A stretch of DNA of 64,000 nucleotides from JAHELQ01 sp964491915 (GCA_964491915.1 CAZBHS010000031.1:1-64000), one strand, 5' to 3'. Counted from the stretch's first letter, positions 25,130 through 34,142 are shown. Notes: generated from the sequence alone by a model not told the origin. Numbers and translations: made by a program.

Positions 25130-25744
25130 ATGATTCGCTTGAATGAGATTTTTTGGTCGGCTCAAGGTGAAGGGGTCAATAGCGGGAAGCCGGCTATATT
25201 CATAAGGCTGAGCGGTTGCTCGATTCATTGCGAATTTTGCGATCAAAAAGATGCGTGGCAAGGCGGTGAATTACTGAAACCTTCCGCTATCATCAAGACG
25301 GTAGACGAGCTGATTCGCCGGTATCCCGCTTCAATGGTGGTGATAACCGGCGGCGAACCAATGGAACAGGATATCTTTCCTCTTGTGGACTTATTGCGGA
25401 AAAGATCGCTATTCACCGCGATAGAAACGTCTGGCGGTTTGTTCCAGGATTTACCCCTCGAATGGTGGACTGTCGCTCCAAAGCCCAACCTCGATTATGA
25501 AGTTCATCCCTCGCTCGCGGAACGCATCGACGAGGTGAAGCTGGTGGCGTCTTTCCACCTGGATATTAAAGCTGTCAAAGAGATCCGGCGCAAACTTCCA
25601 TCTGTTCCGATTTTTCTGCAGCCTCAATTTTTTGATCCCGCAAAGTTTCAGCATACATTTAAACTTTTTGAAGAGTGCCAACAGCAGGAGGTCCCGGATA
25701 TCAGACTGGGGCTCCAACTTCATACCGTATACAGGATACAGTGA
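25130..25744 (+). CDS. queE: 7-carboxy-7-deazaguanine synthase (radical SAM)
   Basis: 204 residues. N-terminus FWSAQGEGVNSGKPAIFIRLSGC is typical of QueE. The cluster motif is CX3CX2C (CSIHCEFC), the three-Cys form, followed by VVITGGEP. It rearranges CPH4 to CDG. It follows queD by eight bases and completes the queCDE set, so the cell makes preQ0 for queuosine or a deazaguanine DNA modification. No DNA-modification genes are seen here. Confidence 0.95.
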   Translation: MIRLNEIFWSAQGEGVNSGKPAIFIRLSGCSIHCEFCDQKDAWQGGELLKPSAIIKTVDELIRRYPASMVVITGGEPMEQDIFPLVDLLRKRSLFTAIETSGGLFQDLPLEWWTVAPKPNLDYEVHPSLAERIDEVKLVASFHLDIKAVKEIRRKLPSVPIFLQPQFFDPAKFQHTFKLFEECQQQEVPDIRLGLQLHTVYRIQ

Positions 25745-25747
25745 TCT

Positions 25748-26257
25748 TTACCAATGATTCCACTTGAATAATTGGCCGGTATCTTTGCGAGGCCTTGCCT
25801 GGGGGGCGTTCTCATAGTAGCCGAGGCTCATCAATTGGACGATTCTCACCTCGTTTGGAATACCCAAAACCCGTTTCGCTTCCGCTTCGTCAAAGGAACC
25901 GATCCAGCATGTTCCCAAACCTTCGCGTACCGCTTGCAAGGTGATGTGATCCAAAACAATGGCAAGATCGATTGGATATGCCGGCTGGCCGCAGCGCATC
26001 ACATAATTGGGATTCACTGCGCATGCAGCCAATAATACCGGCGCCGTATACAAAAACGTTTGATGGGGAGAGGACGCATCCACTAATTCTTCGCGAATGT
26101 TTTTTTCGTCTATCACCAGAAGTTTCCAGTCCTGGAGATTTTTGGCAGTAGGGGCAAGTTTTGCCGCCTCCAGTATCCGGTTCATCTTTTCCTTTTCCAC
26201 CGGTTTTGGTAGATATGCGCGAATCGATCTGCGTCTCGAAATTTCTTCTAGTATCAT
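25748..26257 (-). CDS. Nitroreductase-family FMN oxidoreductase
   Basis: 169 residues. Starts with RRSIRAYLPKPVEKEKMNRILEAAKLAPTA, the FMN-binding start of this family, and ends with GLGTCWIGSF and LMSLGYYENAPQARPRK. Short form, probably a homodimer. Reduces nitro compounds, quinones or flavins with NAD(P)H; the natural substrate is unknown. It ends three bases from the queE stop, on the opposite strand, so no room for a separate terminator. A clear AGGTAG-like ribosome site is present. Confidence 0.9.
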   Translation of the reverse strand: MILEEISRRRSIRAYLPKPVEKEKMNRILEAAKLAPTAKNLQDWKLLVIDEKNIREELVDASSPHQTFLYTAPVLLAACAVNPNYVMRCGQPAYPIDLAIVLDHITLQAVREGLGTCWIGSFDEAEAKRVLGIPNEVRIVQLMSLGYYENAPQARPRKDTGQLFKWNHW

Positions 26258-26378
26258 CGACTACCTCCTCAGATGTATCTTAAACTAACATAGAACGGTG
26301 AAGAATTCAAATCTCTTTAGCTTTTCACAGCCTCTTTTTTCACAAAAAAGGCATAAAATTTTTTTGAACATCATGCCA

Positions 26379-26406
26379 TTGAATTTTTAGTTAAAGGTTG
26401 TATAAT
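26379..26406 (+). promoter_or_regulatory. Promoter of ackA
   Basis: TTGAAT (26379-26384), 16 bases, TATAAT (26401-26406), 31 bases before the ATG at 26438. Confidence 0.6.
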
Positions 26407-26437
26407 GAAAAGTAAATCTTTCGATAAGAGGACAAAA

Positions 26438-27658
26438 ATGAAAGTATTGGTAATTAACAGCGGAAGTTCATCTATCAAATTCCAGTTTATTAACATGGCG
26501 ACTCAGGAAGTTCTGGCAAAAGGCCTGCTGGAACGGATCGGCCTTGACGGTTCCAGAATCAAATACCAGAGGAACGGTGAAAAAAAGGTTATCGAGCAAC
26601 CCATCAAGAACCACAAGGATGGTATCGATATCATTGTAACCCGTCTGACAGATCCTCAGGATGGAGTTATTAAAGACAAAAAAGAGATTTTTGCGGTTGG
26701 CCATCGCGTCGTTCACGCCGGTGAGAAATTCAACGGCACAGTTTTACTCACTGAAGATGTTATGGATGCGTTGAAAGAATGTATCCCCCTGGCTCCGCTT
26801 CATAATCCGCCGAACATTGCGGGGATCGAAGCAACCCAGAATGTATTGCCCGGTATTCCCATGGCCGGTGTGTTTGATACGGCATTCCATCAGTCGATGC
26901 CGGAAAAAGCATTTATTTATGCTATTCCGTATAAATACTATAAGAAATACGGGATTAGGCGGTATGGATTTCACGGTACGTCCCACTTTTTTGTGGCCAA
27001 AGAGGGCGCGAAAAAAATGGGGAAGAATCTGGAGGATCTCAAGATCATCAGTTGCCATTTAGGGAACGGTTGTTCTATCGCCGCCGTCAAGAATGGAAAA
27101 TCTGTCGATACATCGATGGGTTTCACACCTCTGGAAGGATTGGTCATGGGTACCCGCTGCGGCGATCTCGATCCCGCCATCCCTATGTTTATTCAGAGAT
27201 CGGAGGGTGTGAGCTTTGAAGAAGTGGATTCCATTTTAAACAAGCAAAGCGGAGTGCAAGGAATTTCCGAAGTGTCGTCCGATATGCGGGACATCCATGA
27301 TCAGGTGGTGGAAGGCAACAAAAACGCCCAGTTGGCGGTTGATATCATGGGATACCGGCTGAAAAAATATATCGGTTCCTATATTGCGGCTATGAATGGT
27401 GTCGATTTGATTATTTTCACCGCAGGTATCGGCGAGAACGACGAATTTGTCAGGGAAAAAACTCTCGAAGAAATGGAAGGGCTGGGGATTGTTTTCGATA
27501 GGGGATTGAACCTCAAAACCCATGGAAAATTTGAAGTTATATCCACACCTGAATCAAAGGTGAAGGTGATGATTATCCCGACGAACGAAGAATTAGAAAT
27601 CGCCAACCAGACGGTTAACATTGTTTCCGCTAATCAGAATTCCTCCGCGTTGGCGTAA
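26438..27658 (+). CDS. ackA: Acetate kinase
   Basis: 406 residues, usual length. VINSGSSSIKFQ at the start, RYGFHGTSH in the middle, SCHLGNGCSIAA and the GIGEN loop (FTAGIGEND) near the end are the family signatures. ATG at 26438 with GAGGA upstream is preferred over an upstream in-frame ATG. It makes ATP and acetate from acetyl phosphate, the last step of acetate fermentation. Phosphotransacetylase is not adjacent. Confidence 0.97.
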   Translation: MKVLVINSGSSSIKFQFINMATQEVLAKGLLERIGLDGSRIKYQRNGEKKVIEQPIKNHKDGIDIIVTRLTDPQDGVIKDKKEIFAVGHRVVHAGEKFNGTVLLTEDVMDALKECIPLAPLHNPPNIAGIEATQNVLPGIPMAGVFDTAFHQSMPEKAFIYAIPYKYYKKYGIRRYGFHGTSHFFVAKEGAKKMGKNLEDLKIISCHLGNGCSIAAVKNGKSVDTSMGFTPLEGLVMGTRCGDLDPAIPMFIQRSEGVSFEEVDSILNKQSGVQGISEVSSDMRDIHDQVVEGNKNAQLAVDIMGYRLKKYIGSYIAAMNGVDLIIFTAGIGENDEFVREKTLEEMEGLGIVFDRGLNLKTHGKFEVISTPESKVKVMIIPTNEELEIANQTVNIVSANQNSSALA

Positions 27659-27673
27659 CGTATCATTCAACTT

Positions 27674-27716
27674 ACGGGATCAAGGTCAACGGCGGTTCAT
27701 CGCCCCTTGGTTCCGT
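27674..27716. terminator. Two-level hairpin after ackA
   Basis: Outer stem ACGGGATCAAGG / CCTTGGTTCCGT (12 pairs with two G-U), inner stem GGCG/CGCC, followed by a T-rich stretch (27722-27735). It lies between convergent ackA and the minus-strand group, so could end both. Confidence 0.55.
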
Positions 27717-27722
27717 GAATAT

Positions 27723-27842
27723 CTACTTTTTTCTTCTGTTGAACAATCTGATTAGAATATAAAAAAAAAGTAGCGGAAGAAAAATAGCTATTGTTAATTT
27801 ATAGAAGTTAATATCTTGAAGTATGGTTTTGACATATTCCAT
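27723..27842 (-). CDS. Possible 39-residue membrane peptide
   Basis: Seen by translating the gap: ATG at 27842, 39 residues, then TAG. Residues 13-34 form one hydrophobic helix (Lys-Leu-Thr then Ile/Phe/Leu-rich) and the end is very basic (FNRRKK). This is the layout of a small single-pass membrane protein with inside-positive C-terminus. It starts 12 bases after the stop of the zinc-ribbon membrane protein, on the same strand. The ribosome site is weak (AGTGGC), so the call is tentative. Confidence 0.4.
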   Translation of the reverse strand: MEYVKTILQDINFYKLTIAIFLPLLFFYILIRLFNRRKK

Positions 27843-27853
27843 TTGGGCGCCAC

Positions 27854-28627
27854 TTACATTTTTACCCGGAAGCGGACTCCTCCGAAAAGAAATGCTACCG
27901 CGTTATAAAGCCATGAAATAATTGTGGCGAATAGAGAAAATATTACAAATCCTCCCATGCCGCCTATAAACGCGAAAATTAAGCCGCCTTGAATTTTCCC
28001 ACGAGTTTCTTGCAGCATGCGTGGGAATTGATAGATCAGGTCGCCCATGATGTCGAAAATTCCGAATGATGCGCCGAAAAGAACTCCGATAATAAGACCG
28101 AAACCGCCGAGTAAAAAAACCATTGAGATGATGTTTATCGATTTGACCAGCATCTCGAATTCGCCTCGCGGTTTGTTGACGGCATGAGGCGGTTGCTCTT
28201 TCTTCTGGTCGCCGCCGCAGGAGGTGCAAAACGCGGAGCCTGCGGGTATTTTTGCCCGGCAGAACTTACACATCTCGAAATCCTGGGTTGCATCGATCGA
28301 GGCCGCGGTTTCTCCCTCGCTCTCGTTTCCCTGGATCTTGGCCTCATGGAGAGTTTCTTCAAGGCTGTTCTGAGTGAGAACCTGGGTTCTTTCCGCATCC
28401 GAATGTTTCATCAATTGGTAGGGATCTCCCTCTTTCCATTCGGTTCCGTTGTAGACATACCATTTGCCGGTTTTTCCGCCGATCATCCAGTAATTTCCGT
28501 CTTCGTCCAGCATCATCATCTTCTTCAGTTGCTTTTTGAGATCTTCGGCGGTAATTTCGTTGTGTTCCAGTTTGATTTTTAATTCCCGGTATGTGAGTTC
28601 AATCTCTTTAAATTTATCCACGTTCAT
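27854..28627 (-). CDS. Zinc-ribbon membrane protein, unknown function
   Basis: 257 residues. Residues 1-85 are helical, then a small Trp/Tyr-rich segment (GNYWMIGGKTGKWYVYNGTEWKEGDPY, which resembles a short WG-type or GYF-like motif). A four-Cys zinc ribbon lies at about 119-137 (CKFC...CTSC). Two or three hydrophobic segments follow (about 160-185, 212-245). Family unknown to me; similar ribbon-plus-membrane proteins sit near kinases in related lineages. Its start overlaps folC by 14 bases, so it belongs to the folC-kinase group. Confidence 0.75.
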   Translation of the reverse strand: MNVDKFKEIELTYRELKIKLEHNEITAEDLKKQLKKMMMLDEDGNYWMIGGKTGKWYVYNGTEWKEGDPYQLMKHSDAERTQVLTQNSLEETLHEAKIQGNESEGETAASIDATQDFEMCKFCRAKIPAGSAFCTSCGGDQKKEQPPHAVNKPRGEFEMLVKSINIISMVFLLGGFGLIIGVLFGASFGIFDIMGDLIYQFPRMLQETRGKIQGGLIFAFIGGMGGFVIFSLFATIISWLYNAVAFLFGGVRFRVKM

Positions 28628-29909
28628 GCTTACCTCCTAGAATAAGGTTGCGCATCTCCCCGGAGAGATATATAGAACCGGTGATCAACACAGGATTTAA
28701 AAAAGTTTGGGCGCACCCGAGGGCTTCTGTGTAATCTTGTTTTATCACGACATTGTGCCCGTTAAAATAAGGAAGGAGGCGCTGCGCCGGTAACGCCCGT
28801 TTGGATTGAGGTTCGGTGAGGATTACGTTTTTTACGTGGGGAAGTAGATAGGAGATCATCCGGCGGTACTTTTTATCCCGCAGAACTCCGAAAATCATTG
28901 TCATATCTTTGATGTTTTTTTGTTTCAGAAATTCACTCAGCGCCCGTATACTTTCCTCATTGTGACTACCGTCAAGAATATATGGTGGCGTCCCGTCAAT
29001 CATTTCCACCCGACCCGGCACGATATTGTTCTTAATCCCGTCATATAGTGTCTCTTTTGAGATTCCAAGTCCATTTTGATTGAGTATTTCCACTGTTTTG
29101 ATTGCCGCCGCGGCATTTAGGGTTTGATGACGGCCGTTGACGTACACATCAAAACTGTAGCAATCCGAGATCGTTTGGTAGAGGCAGTGGTAATGGTCGG
29201 GCTTTTCTACCACCGTGAGGTTGTTTTTAGAGTTTAGAACATTGTGGAATGGGGCTCCTCGCTTTTGGCTTTCGTTTCTGATAACTGTGTTCGAAATGGA
29301 TTTTACCGAGCAACCACAGATGACCGGGATACCGGATTTAATGATTCCGGCTTTTTCCATAGCAATGTCACGAATTCTTTTGCCCAGTGTTTTGGTGTGA
29401 TCGAAGGAGATGTTGGTGATAACCGAAGCAATTGGCTGTAAGGTGGATGTGGCGTCCAATCGACCGCCGAGGCCGACCTCCATGACAGCGAATTTTGCGC
29501 CCTTTCTGTGGAAGTAGTCAATGGATGTTAAAAATATATTCTCAAAGAATGTCGGCATATTTTCTATTTTTCCGGCGGCTGCCAATGACTCGGCAATGTC
29601 ATGGACACGGGATAAAGAATGAGCGAAATCCTCTTCTGAAATCCACTGCTTATTGATGGTGATTCTTTCCCGGATGTTCTGATAATGGGGAGATGTGAAC
29701 AAGCCGACATTGTAGCCGGCGGTTTGCAGGATCGATGTCAAACAGTGGGACGTCGATCCTTTTCCGTTGGTGCCGGCTACTTGAATAAATTGTATATTAT
29801 TCAGGTTGTAGGGGAGGTTGTCAATAATAGCCTGAATATTATTGATCGTTAACTTCGCGCCCCTTTCCTGAACTTTTTGTAAATAAGTTTGCGCCTGTGA
29901 GTAGTTCAT
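28614..29909 (-). CDS. folC: Folylpolyglutamate/dihydrofolate synthase
   Basis: 431 residues. ATP-binding loop VAGTNGKGSTSHCL (about 42-55), Mur-ligase middle with MEVGLGGRLDATS and ITNISFDHTKTLG, and the C-terminal ILDGSHNEES motif. Adds glutamate to (dihydro)folate in the cytoplasm. Whether it has both activities cannot be told. It is in a minus-strand row behind the kinase fusion and the small coiled-coil protein, an unusual setting for folC. Confidence 0.94.
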   Translation of the reverse strand: MNYSQAQTYLQKVQERGAKLTINNIQAIIDNLPYNLNNIQFIQVAGTNGKGSTSHCLTSILQTAGYNVGLFTSPHYQNIRERITINKQWISEEDFAHSLSRVHDIAESLAAAGKIENMPTFFENIFLTSIDYFHRKGAKFAVMEVGLGGRLDATSTLQPIASVITNISFDHTKTLGKRIRDIAMEKAGIIKSGIPVICGCSVKSISNTVIRNESQKRGAPFHNVLNSKNNLTVVEKPDHYHCLYQTISDCYSFDVYVNGRHQTLNAAAAIKTVEILNQNGLGISKETLYDGIKNNIVPGRVEMIDGTPPYILDGSHNEESIRALSEFLKQKNIKDMTMIFGVLRDKKYRRMISYLLPHVKNVILTEPQSKRALPAQRLLPYFNGHNVVIKQDYTEALGCAQTFLNPVLITGSIYLSGEMRNLILGGKHERG

Positions 29910-29931
29910 GTGAGAGTGTTAAACGGTTATG

Positions 29932-30165
29932 TCAGCCTTGAATGTCTTTTTCGTCATCTTCAAATTCGTTGGGGACATTCAGGATCAATGCGGCACCGTC
30001 GTAAATCTGACGTACCGCTTTCTTCTGTTCTTGAAGCATATTGATTGTCTCTTTTACGCGGGCGAGTTCTTCTTCAATTTTTGTGTCTATTATTTCGATC
30101 TTGTTTTTGGCCTCTTTGAGAGTTGCTTCATAAAAAGAATGATCATCGATGTTGAATTCCGACAT
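29932..30165 (-). CDS. Small coiled-coil protein (77 residues)
   Basis: Highly charged helix with heptad pattern at about residues 12-52 (KNKIEIIDTKIEEELARVKETINMLQEQKK), acidic tail. No Cys, no TM. It starts ten bases after the stop of the kinase fusion and precedes folC by 22 bases, with AAGGAGT before the ATG. Function unknown; a partner of the kinase is possible by position. Confidence 0.7.
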   Translation of the reverse strand: MSEFNIDDHSFYEATLKEAKNKIEIIDTKIEEELARVKETINMLQEQKKAVRQIYDGAALILNVPNEFEDDEKDIQG

Positions 30166-30175
30166 GATTAACTCC

Positions 30176-33100
30176 TTATTTTTTTATTATTATTGGTTTT
30201 GTCATCCAAATTCTAACTTTTTTGCCCTCTTTGACAGCGGGTTGAAATTTCCAGTTTTTGACGGCTCCGATGATAAGCATGTTCAAATCAGCAGATTGAG
30301 ACTTCTTGATAAATTTTATCCGTTCGACATTTCCCCGGTGATCCACCAGGTAGCTTACAATAATTGTCTCGGATTTTTTTATAGATCTCATAATCTTTCT
30401 AGGAATTTTGGGCATGGAAGTCGATATGGGGACCGGCTGGGTATCGACTTCCGCAATGATCATTCCCTCTTTTATTTCGGGTTTTTCAGGTTTGGGCGGA
30501 TCGGTTTTAACGGGATTTTCTTCTTGCAAAGGAGTTTCTTGAGACGCCTCTTCGGCCTTTTTCCCCTCTTTTATTTCCAGGGGGGGTGTTTGAGGCGTCG
30601 CTACAGGGAGCTTTTTCTCGGGTTTTGTTTCAGCTTTGACCGGCGGCGTTTTTGGAGTTTCTGCCGGTTGATCTCGTTGGGGTGGCGTCCTATCCGGTAC
30701 CACGGTCTTTTTTTGCTGCTCTTCCTTTACCGGTATGGAGGATTGAGTGGATTTTTCTTCCCTGGATGTTTCGGCGGCGGCTTCAGTTACTGGAGTTGAC
30801 TCTTCTTTCTTGATTTCAGGCGTGGTGATTTCGATAGTGTCCGGTGTGGATATTTTGGGAGGAACGGTTTTTTTCATAACCAAAAAGTAGTAGGCCGCGG
30901 CGCCGGCAATGGCGATGAGCACGAAGATAATAAGGAAATTTCGGATTCCGTTCCCGCGATCCGCTTTTTTCAGAGCTGCGATTTCCGCGTCCAATTCAAA
31001 TGTTTCGGGAAGTGATTCCGGCTTTGACGGAGTTTTTTCCCGTACAGGTGGCTCTTCAATGTAAGTTTCTGCGGCGGGGTTGGGGTTATCCTCAAATATA
31101 AAAGGCTCCTGGTTGAAATCCAATTCCGAATCCACTGATTGATCGATACCGGGATCTGTTTGGTATTCCGGCAAGATGATTTCCGTTGGTTTGGGGGGAG
31201 CGATTTTTTCCGCTGGATCGTCAAATTTTTCCACCGGATCAATATCGTCCAGGTTTATTTCCACTGAAGGTTCAAATCCCTCTTCCAGTTCCTCCATCTC
31301 CTGGGTATCGGAGGATTTTTTCTGTCCGAAATCTTCCTCGTCATCCATCGGGAATGGTATGAATTCTGGTCTTGATACGGATAATGGTTTTATTTCGTAT
31401 GGAAGCGCTTTGAGATCGACTTTAATGTCTTTGCTCTTGATCTCTTCCTGGTAAATTCTATAAAGGAAATGGGCCATGTGAATCGATGCCGGAATATGAT
31501 CGAATTTGTGACGCAGGTAGTTCTCCAGGTCATTAACCATTTCCGACGCAGATTGGTAGCGCTCCCATCTATTTTTAGCCAGGGATTTGAGTATGATTTT
31601 TTCCAGTTGCGGGTCTATGTTATCGACAATTTCCGACGGGCGTTTGACATAGCCTTCCTGGACCCGTTTCAATATCAATATCTCGGACGTGTCCAGGAAT
31701 AATTTTTCGCCGGTGATTAGTTCATAGAGAATGACGCCGACTGAATAGAGGTCGGAGCGGGAATCGATATCCCGTTCTCCCCGGGCTTGTTCCGGCGACA
31801 TATAGAGTAATTTTCCTTTTAAGGCGCCGGACACGGTTTGGTGCATTTTTATCCGGGCTTTGGACACTCCGAAGTCGGTTAGTTTAACATCGCCGCCAAA
31901 TGATAGCAAGATGTTGGGGGGGGAGATATCCCGGTGTACAATTTCAAGATTATTGCCATGGCTGTCTTTGGCGTGATGGGCATAACTCAGCGCTTCCAGG
32001 ACTTTTAGTGTTAGGTATACGGCAAGTTCTTCGGGGACGCGGCTAGAAAGTTCGGTGAGGCGTTGGATTAAGAGTCTCAGGTCTTTCCCATGGACATATT
32101 CCATGGCGATGAAGTAGAAGTCGTCTTTTTTCCCTAGATCGTATATCTGGACAATGTTTGGATGAGTAAGTTCGGCGGCGATTTTAGCCTCGTCAACGAA
32201 CATCTCGATGTATTTATCGTCTTCTCCATAGCCTGAGAGGATTTTTTTAATAGCGATGATTTTTTCAAAACCTTTGACGCCTTTTTTTTTGGCTTTATAA
32301 ATTTCAGCCATTCCGCCGCGGGCTATCAGTCCTAGAATATCATAGTTGCCGAATTCGTATTTTTCTTCAGGGAAGGCTTTGGGTTTAGGCGGAGTAGGGG
32401 GTGCGGGGGGTGCGGGGGGTGCGGGGGGTGCGGGCTCCGGTTTGGGCTGAGGTGGGATGTGGGGTTTCTTTTTGGTTGAACTCGGGGCCGTGTTAAGTCC
32501 AAGACCTGATAATGTCTCTTCAAAGCGTCTGGAGATATCGTCTTCGATTTTTTTAAACCGTTTGGTGTCTTTATCTTTTTGACCGCCGTCTAATAGGCCC
32601 TTTAAGTCCGACTCAAACGAGGGCGAGGATTTCGGTTTTGCCGGTTGTGGTGTGGATGGGCTTTGAGTCGGATCCGTAAGAATTTCCACATCTTCATCGT
32701 CAGTATGGGATGAAATTGTCGTGGTGGGTTTCTGGTTCCCTGGTTTCTCTTCGATTTTTTTGATAATGTCGCCGAACAAATCATCGGAACTGAATTGACT
32801 TTTTCTACCATGGGTTTTCTTGATGGCAGGGATTTGCGCCGTATCTACAATCGGTATCGGTGACGTGGCTGGAGCCGCGGCGCCTGAAAGATTCGCGGAA
32901 TTTACGTCCAGTAATTCAAGAATCCGGGCTTTGAACTTTTCTTTGTCCAGAGGTTTCTCAAAAAAGTCATTGGCGCGGTATTGTCCCGTCGCCTGGTGTT
33001 TGTATTCAATGGCTTTGTAAATCCCGCTTATAATAACAACCTTAGTCGCAGGAAACTTATCGCTGATGTATCTGGATAAATTGAAACCATGAAATTTCGG

Positions 33101-33268
33101 TAGCATTGCCGCGGTGATCACCAGGTCAAAGTTCTTCTTTTCCAATACTGTCTTAGCTGTATCTCCTTCCGGCGCTGTCGTAATGTCGAATAAAGGATGG
33201 GATAGTAGTTCTTTAATGGTGTCGATGACTGGGGGATCATATTCAACTAACAAAATCTTTTTATTCAT
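30176..33268 (-). CDS. Fusion protein: degenerate receiver, Ser/Thr kinase, TM segment, TonB-type C-terminal domain
   Basis: About 1030 residues (numbers here count from the Met two residues earlier). Residues 5-125 are a receiver fold (KILLVEYDP, DLVITAAMLPKFHG, SG, EKP). The phospho-acceptor position after VIT is Ala55 instead of Asp, and one of the acidic pair is lost. A Pro-rich linker holds PPAPPAPP repeats (about 280-292). The kinase domain is at about 308-595, with GLIARGGMAE, HRDISPPN and LTDFG all intact. TM segment about 773-795, then a Pro/Lys/Glu-rich periplasmic stretch, and residues 950-1032 match the TonB C-terminal fold (SYLVDHRGNVERIKF...AVKNWKFQPA). The second ATG is chosen because GGAG abuts the first. 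Likely a signal or energy-link protein across the inner membrane; no partner proven. Confidence 0.88.
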   Translation of the reverse strand: MNKKILLVEYDPPVIDTIKELLSHPLFDITTAPEGDTAKTVLEKKNFDLVITAAMLPKFHGFNLSRYISDKFPATKVVIISGIYKAIEYKHQATGQYRANDFFEKPLDKEKFKARILELLDVNSANLSGAAAPATSPIPIVDTAQIPAIKKTHGRKSQFSSDDLFGDIIKKIEEKPGNQKPTTTISSHTDDEDVEILTDPTQSPSTPQPAKPKSSPSFESDLKGLLDGGQKDKDTKRFKKIEDDISRRFEETLSGLGLNTAPSSTKKKPHIPPQPKPEPAPPAPPAPPAPPTPPKPKAFPEEKYEFGNYDILGLIARGGMAEIYKAKKKGVKGFEKIIAIKKILSGYGEDDKYIEMFVDEAKIAAELTHPNIVQIYDLGKKDDFYFIAMEYVHGKDLRLLIQRLTELSSRVPEELAVYLTLKVLEALSYAHHAKDSHGNNLEIVHRDISPPNILLSFGGDVKLTDFGVSKARIKMHQTVSGALKGKLLYMSPEQARGERDIDSRSDLYSVGVILYELITGEKLFLDTSEILILKRVQEGYVKRPSEIVDNIDPQLEKIILKSLAKNRWERYQSASEMVNDLENYLRHKFDHIPASIHMAHFLYRIYQEEIKSKDIKVDLKALPYEIKPLSVSRPEFIPFPMDDEEDFGQKKSSDTQEMEELEEGFEPSVEINLDDIDPVEKFDDPAEKIAPPKPTEIILPEYQTDPGIDQSVDSELDFNQEPFIFEDNPNPAAETYIEEPPVREKTPSKPESLPETFELDAEIAALKKADRGNGIRNFLIIFVLIAIAGAAAYYFLVMKKTVPPKISTPDTIEITTPEIKKEESTPVTEAAAETSREEKSTQSSIPVKEEQQKKTVVPDRTPPQRDQPAETPKTPPVKAETKPEKKLPVATPQTPPLEIKEGKKAEEASQETPLQEENPVKTDPPKPEKPEIKEGMIIAEVDTQPVPISTSMPKIPRKIMRSIKKSETIIVSYLVDHRGNVERIKFIKKSQSADLNMLIIGAVKNWKFQPAVKEGKKVRIWMTKPIIIKK
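32401..32434. repeat. 9-bp tandem repeat (GTGCGGGGG x 3.8)
   Basis: Near-perfect copies of GTGCGGGGG inside the kinase-fusion gene, encoding the Pro-Pro-Ala run on the minus strand. Unit length is a multiple of three, so copy-number change keeps frame. Confidence 0.9.
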
Positions 33269-33331
33269 CTGCATCTCCAGGCCATTTTATTATATTATAT
33301 TTTAGTTTTATTTACAAACTACAACCTGATA

Positions 33332-33592
33332 TTATCGTGTCAGGTAACGGGCCATAAACGTCCGTACGATCTCTCTATGATCGAATACTATTGTTTTGTC
33401 TAAGTGAAGGGGATCAATCAAGGCGATGCTTTTGGCGTCCTCCACCGATTCCCAGTGGTCAACAAATCCTCCGGGTAAAGCCCAGCCATAGGGAGGGGGC
33501 TTTCTCTCCGCCACAACGATTTTATCTCCGCTGCGAACGATAATGTCAACGGTGGGGAGATAATGCTTATGAGTCTGTTCCGGTTGTTGCAT
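33332..33592 (-). pseudogene. Truncated NUDIX protein lacking the catalytic half of the Nudix box
   Basis: An 86-residue frame starting with ATG at 33592, overlapping the stop of the membrane-protein gene (TAATG). It begins like an ADP-ribose-type NUDIX (YLPTVDIIVRSGDKIVVAERKPPPYGWALPGGFVDHWESVEDA) but the expected REXXEE part is missing. Directly after ESVEDA the sequence becomes a C-terminal-like end (TIVFDHREIVRTFMARY). Normal family size is about 130-160 residues, so an internal deletion of about 60-70 codons that kept frame is likely. It could instead be a small non-catalytic protein. Confidence 0.65.
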
Positions 33593-34089
33593 TAAATGTT
33601 CGGGTGCTGATTCCGCAATATAGACAGTTTGCTTCTCATCTTGATACTCATCGGCATCAAAATGAACATCAAAAGTCCGGCTGTCAGAAATATGAACCAG
33701 GTCCTTTCGAAGGGTAGGCCTATCCAGGTGATGATCATTCCCAGTAGGGGGATCGTTTCCGCTATGGCGATGAGGATGATGTCGATGGTTCTCCATTTCT
33801 CTAAAATCTGGGTTAGATTGAATTCATCCTTAATAAGTTTGGGAGAGTAATAGATCGTTTTTCTCATCGCTAGAATTCCGATCATAATCAAAATAATGAC
33901 CAGAACAAGAATGCCGTATAGATCTTCGCGCAGCTTTGGATCGAGATCTAAGTCGATGGTGATGTATTTCGCCAATAAAGCATAGATTGCAGTTGAGATT
34001 AACGCGCAGATGCCGACAATCATGGAGAGCCGCGTTTCTTTTTTAATAATTCTCCGCTCTTCCAATTCTCTTTCATATGTAGTAATCAT
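33592..34089 (-). CDS. Hypothetical four-TM membrane protein
   Basis: 165 residues with four hydrophobic segments (about 22-42, 58-77, 100-120, 126-146) and a basic N-terminus (YERELEERRIIKKETRL). Family unknown. Preceded on the minus strand by TTGACA-17-TAAAAA (34096-34124). It overlaps the NUDIX remnant and is 57 bases plus that remnant away from the kinase fusion, so the four may form one unit. Confidence 0.65.
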   Translation of the reverse strand: MITTYERELEERRIIKKETRLSMIVGICALISTAIYALLAKYITIDLDLDPKLREDLYGILVLVIILIMIGILAMRKTIYYSPKLIKDEFNLTQILEKWRTIDIILIAIAETIPLLGMIITWIGLPFERTWFIFLTAGLLMFILMPMSIKMRSKLSILRNQHPNI

Positions 34090-34142
34090 AAGACTTTTTT
34101 ACCACTTCCAATTTAAATTGTCAAGCAAAAATATCGCCTATA

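Noticed and set aside
26326..26366. GCC-TTTTTT-AAAAAA-GGC hairpin before ackA
   Set aside because: Stem is mostly A-T with a two-base bulge; could be a weak terminator but not supported.
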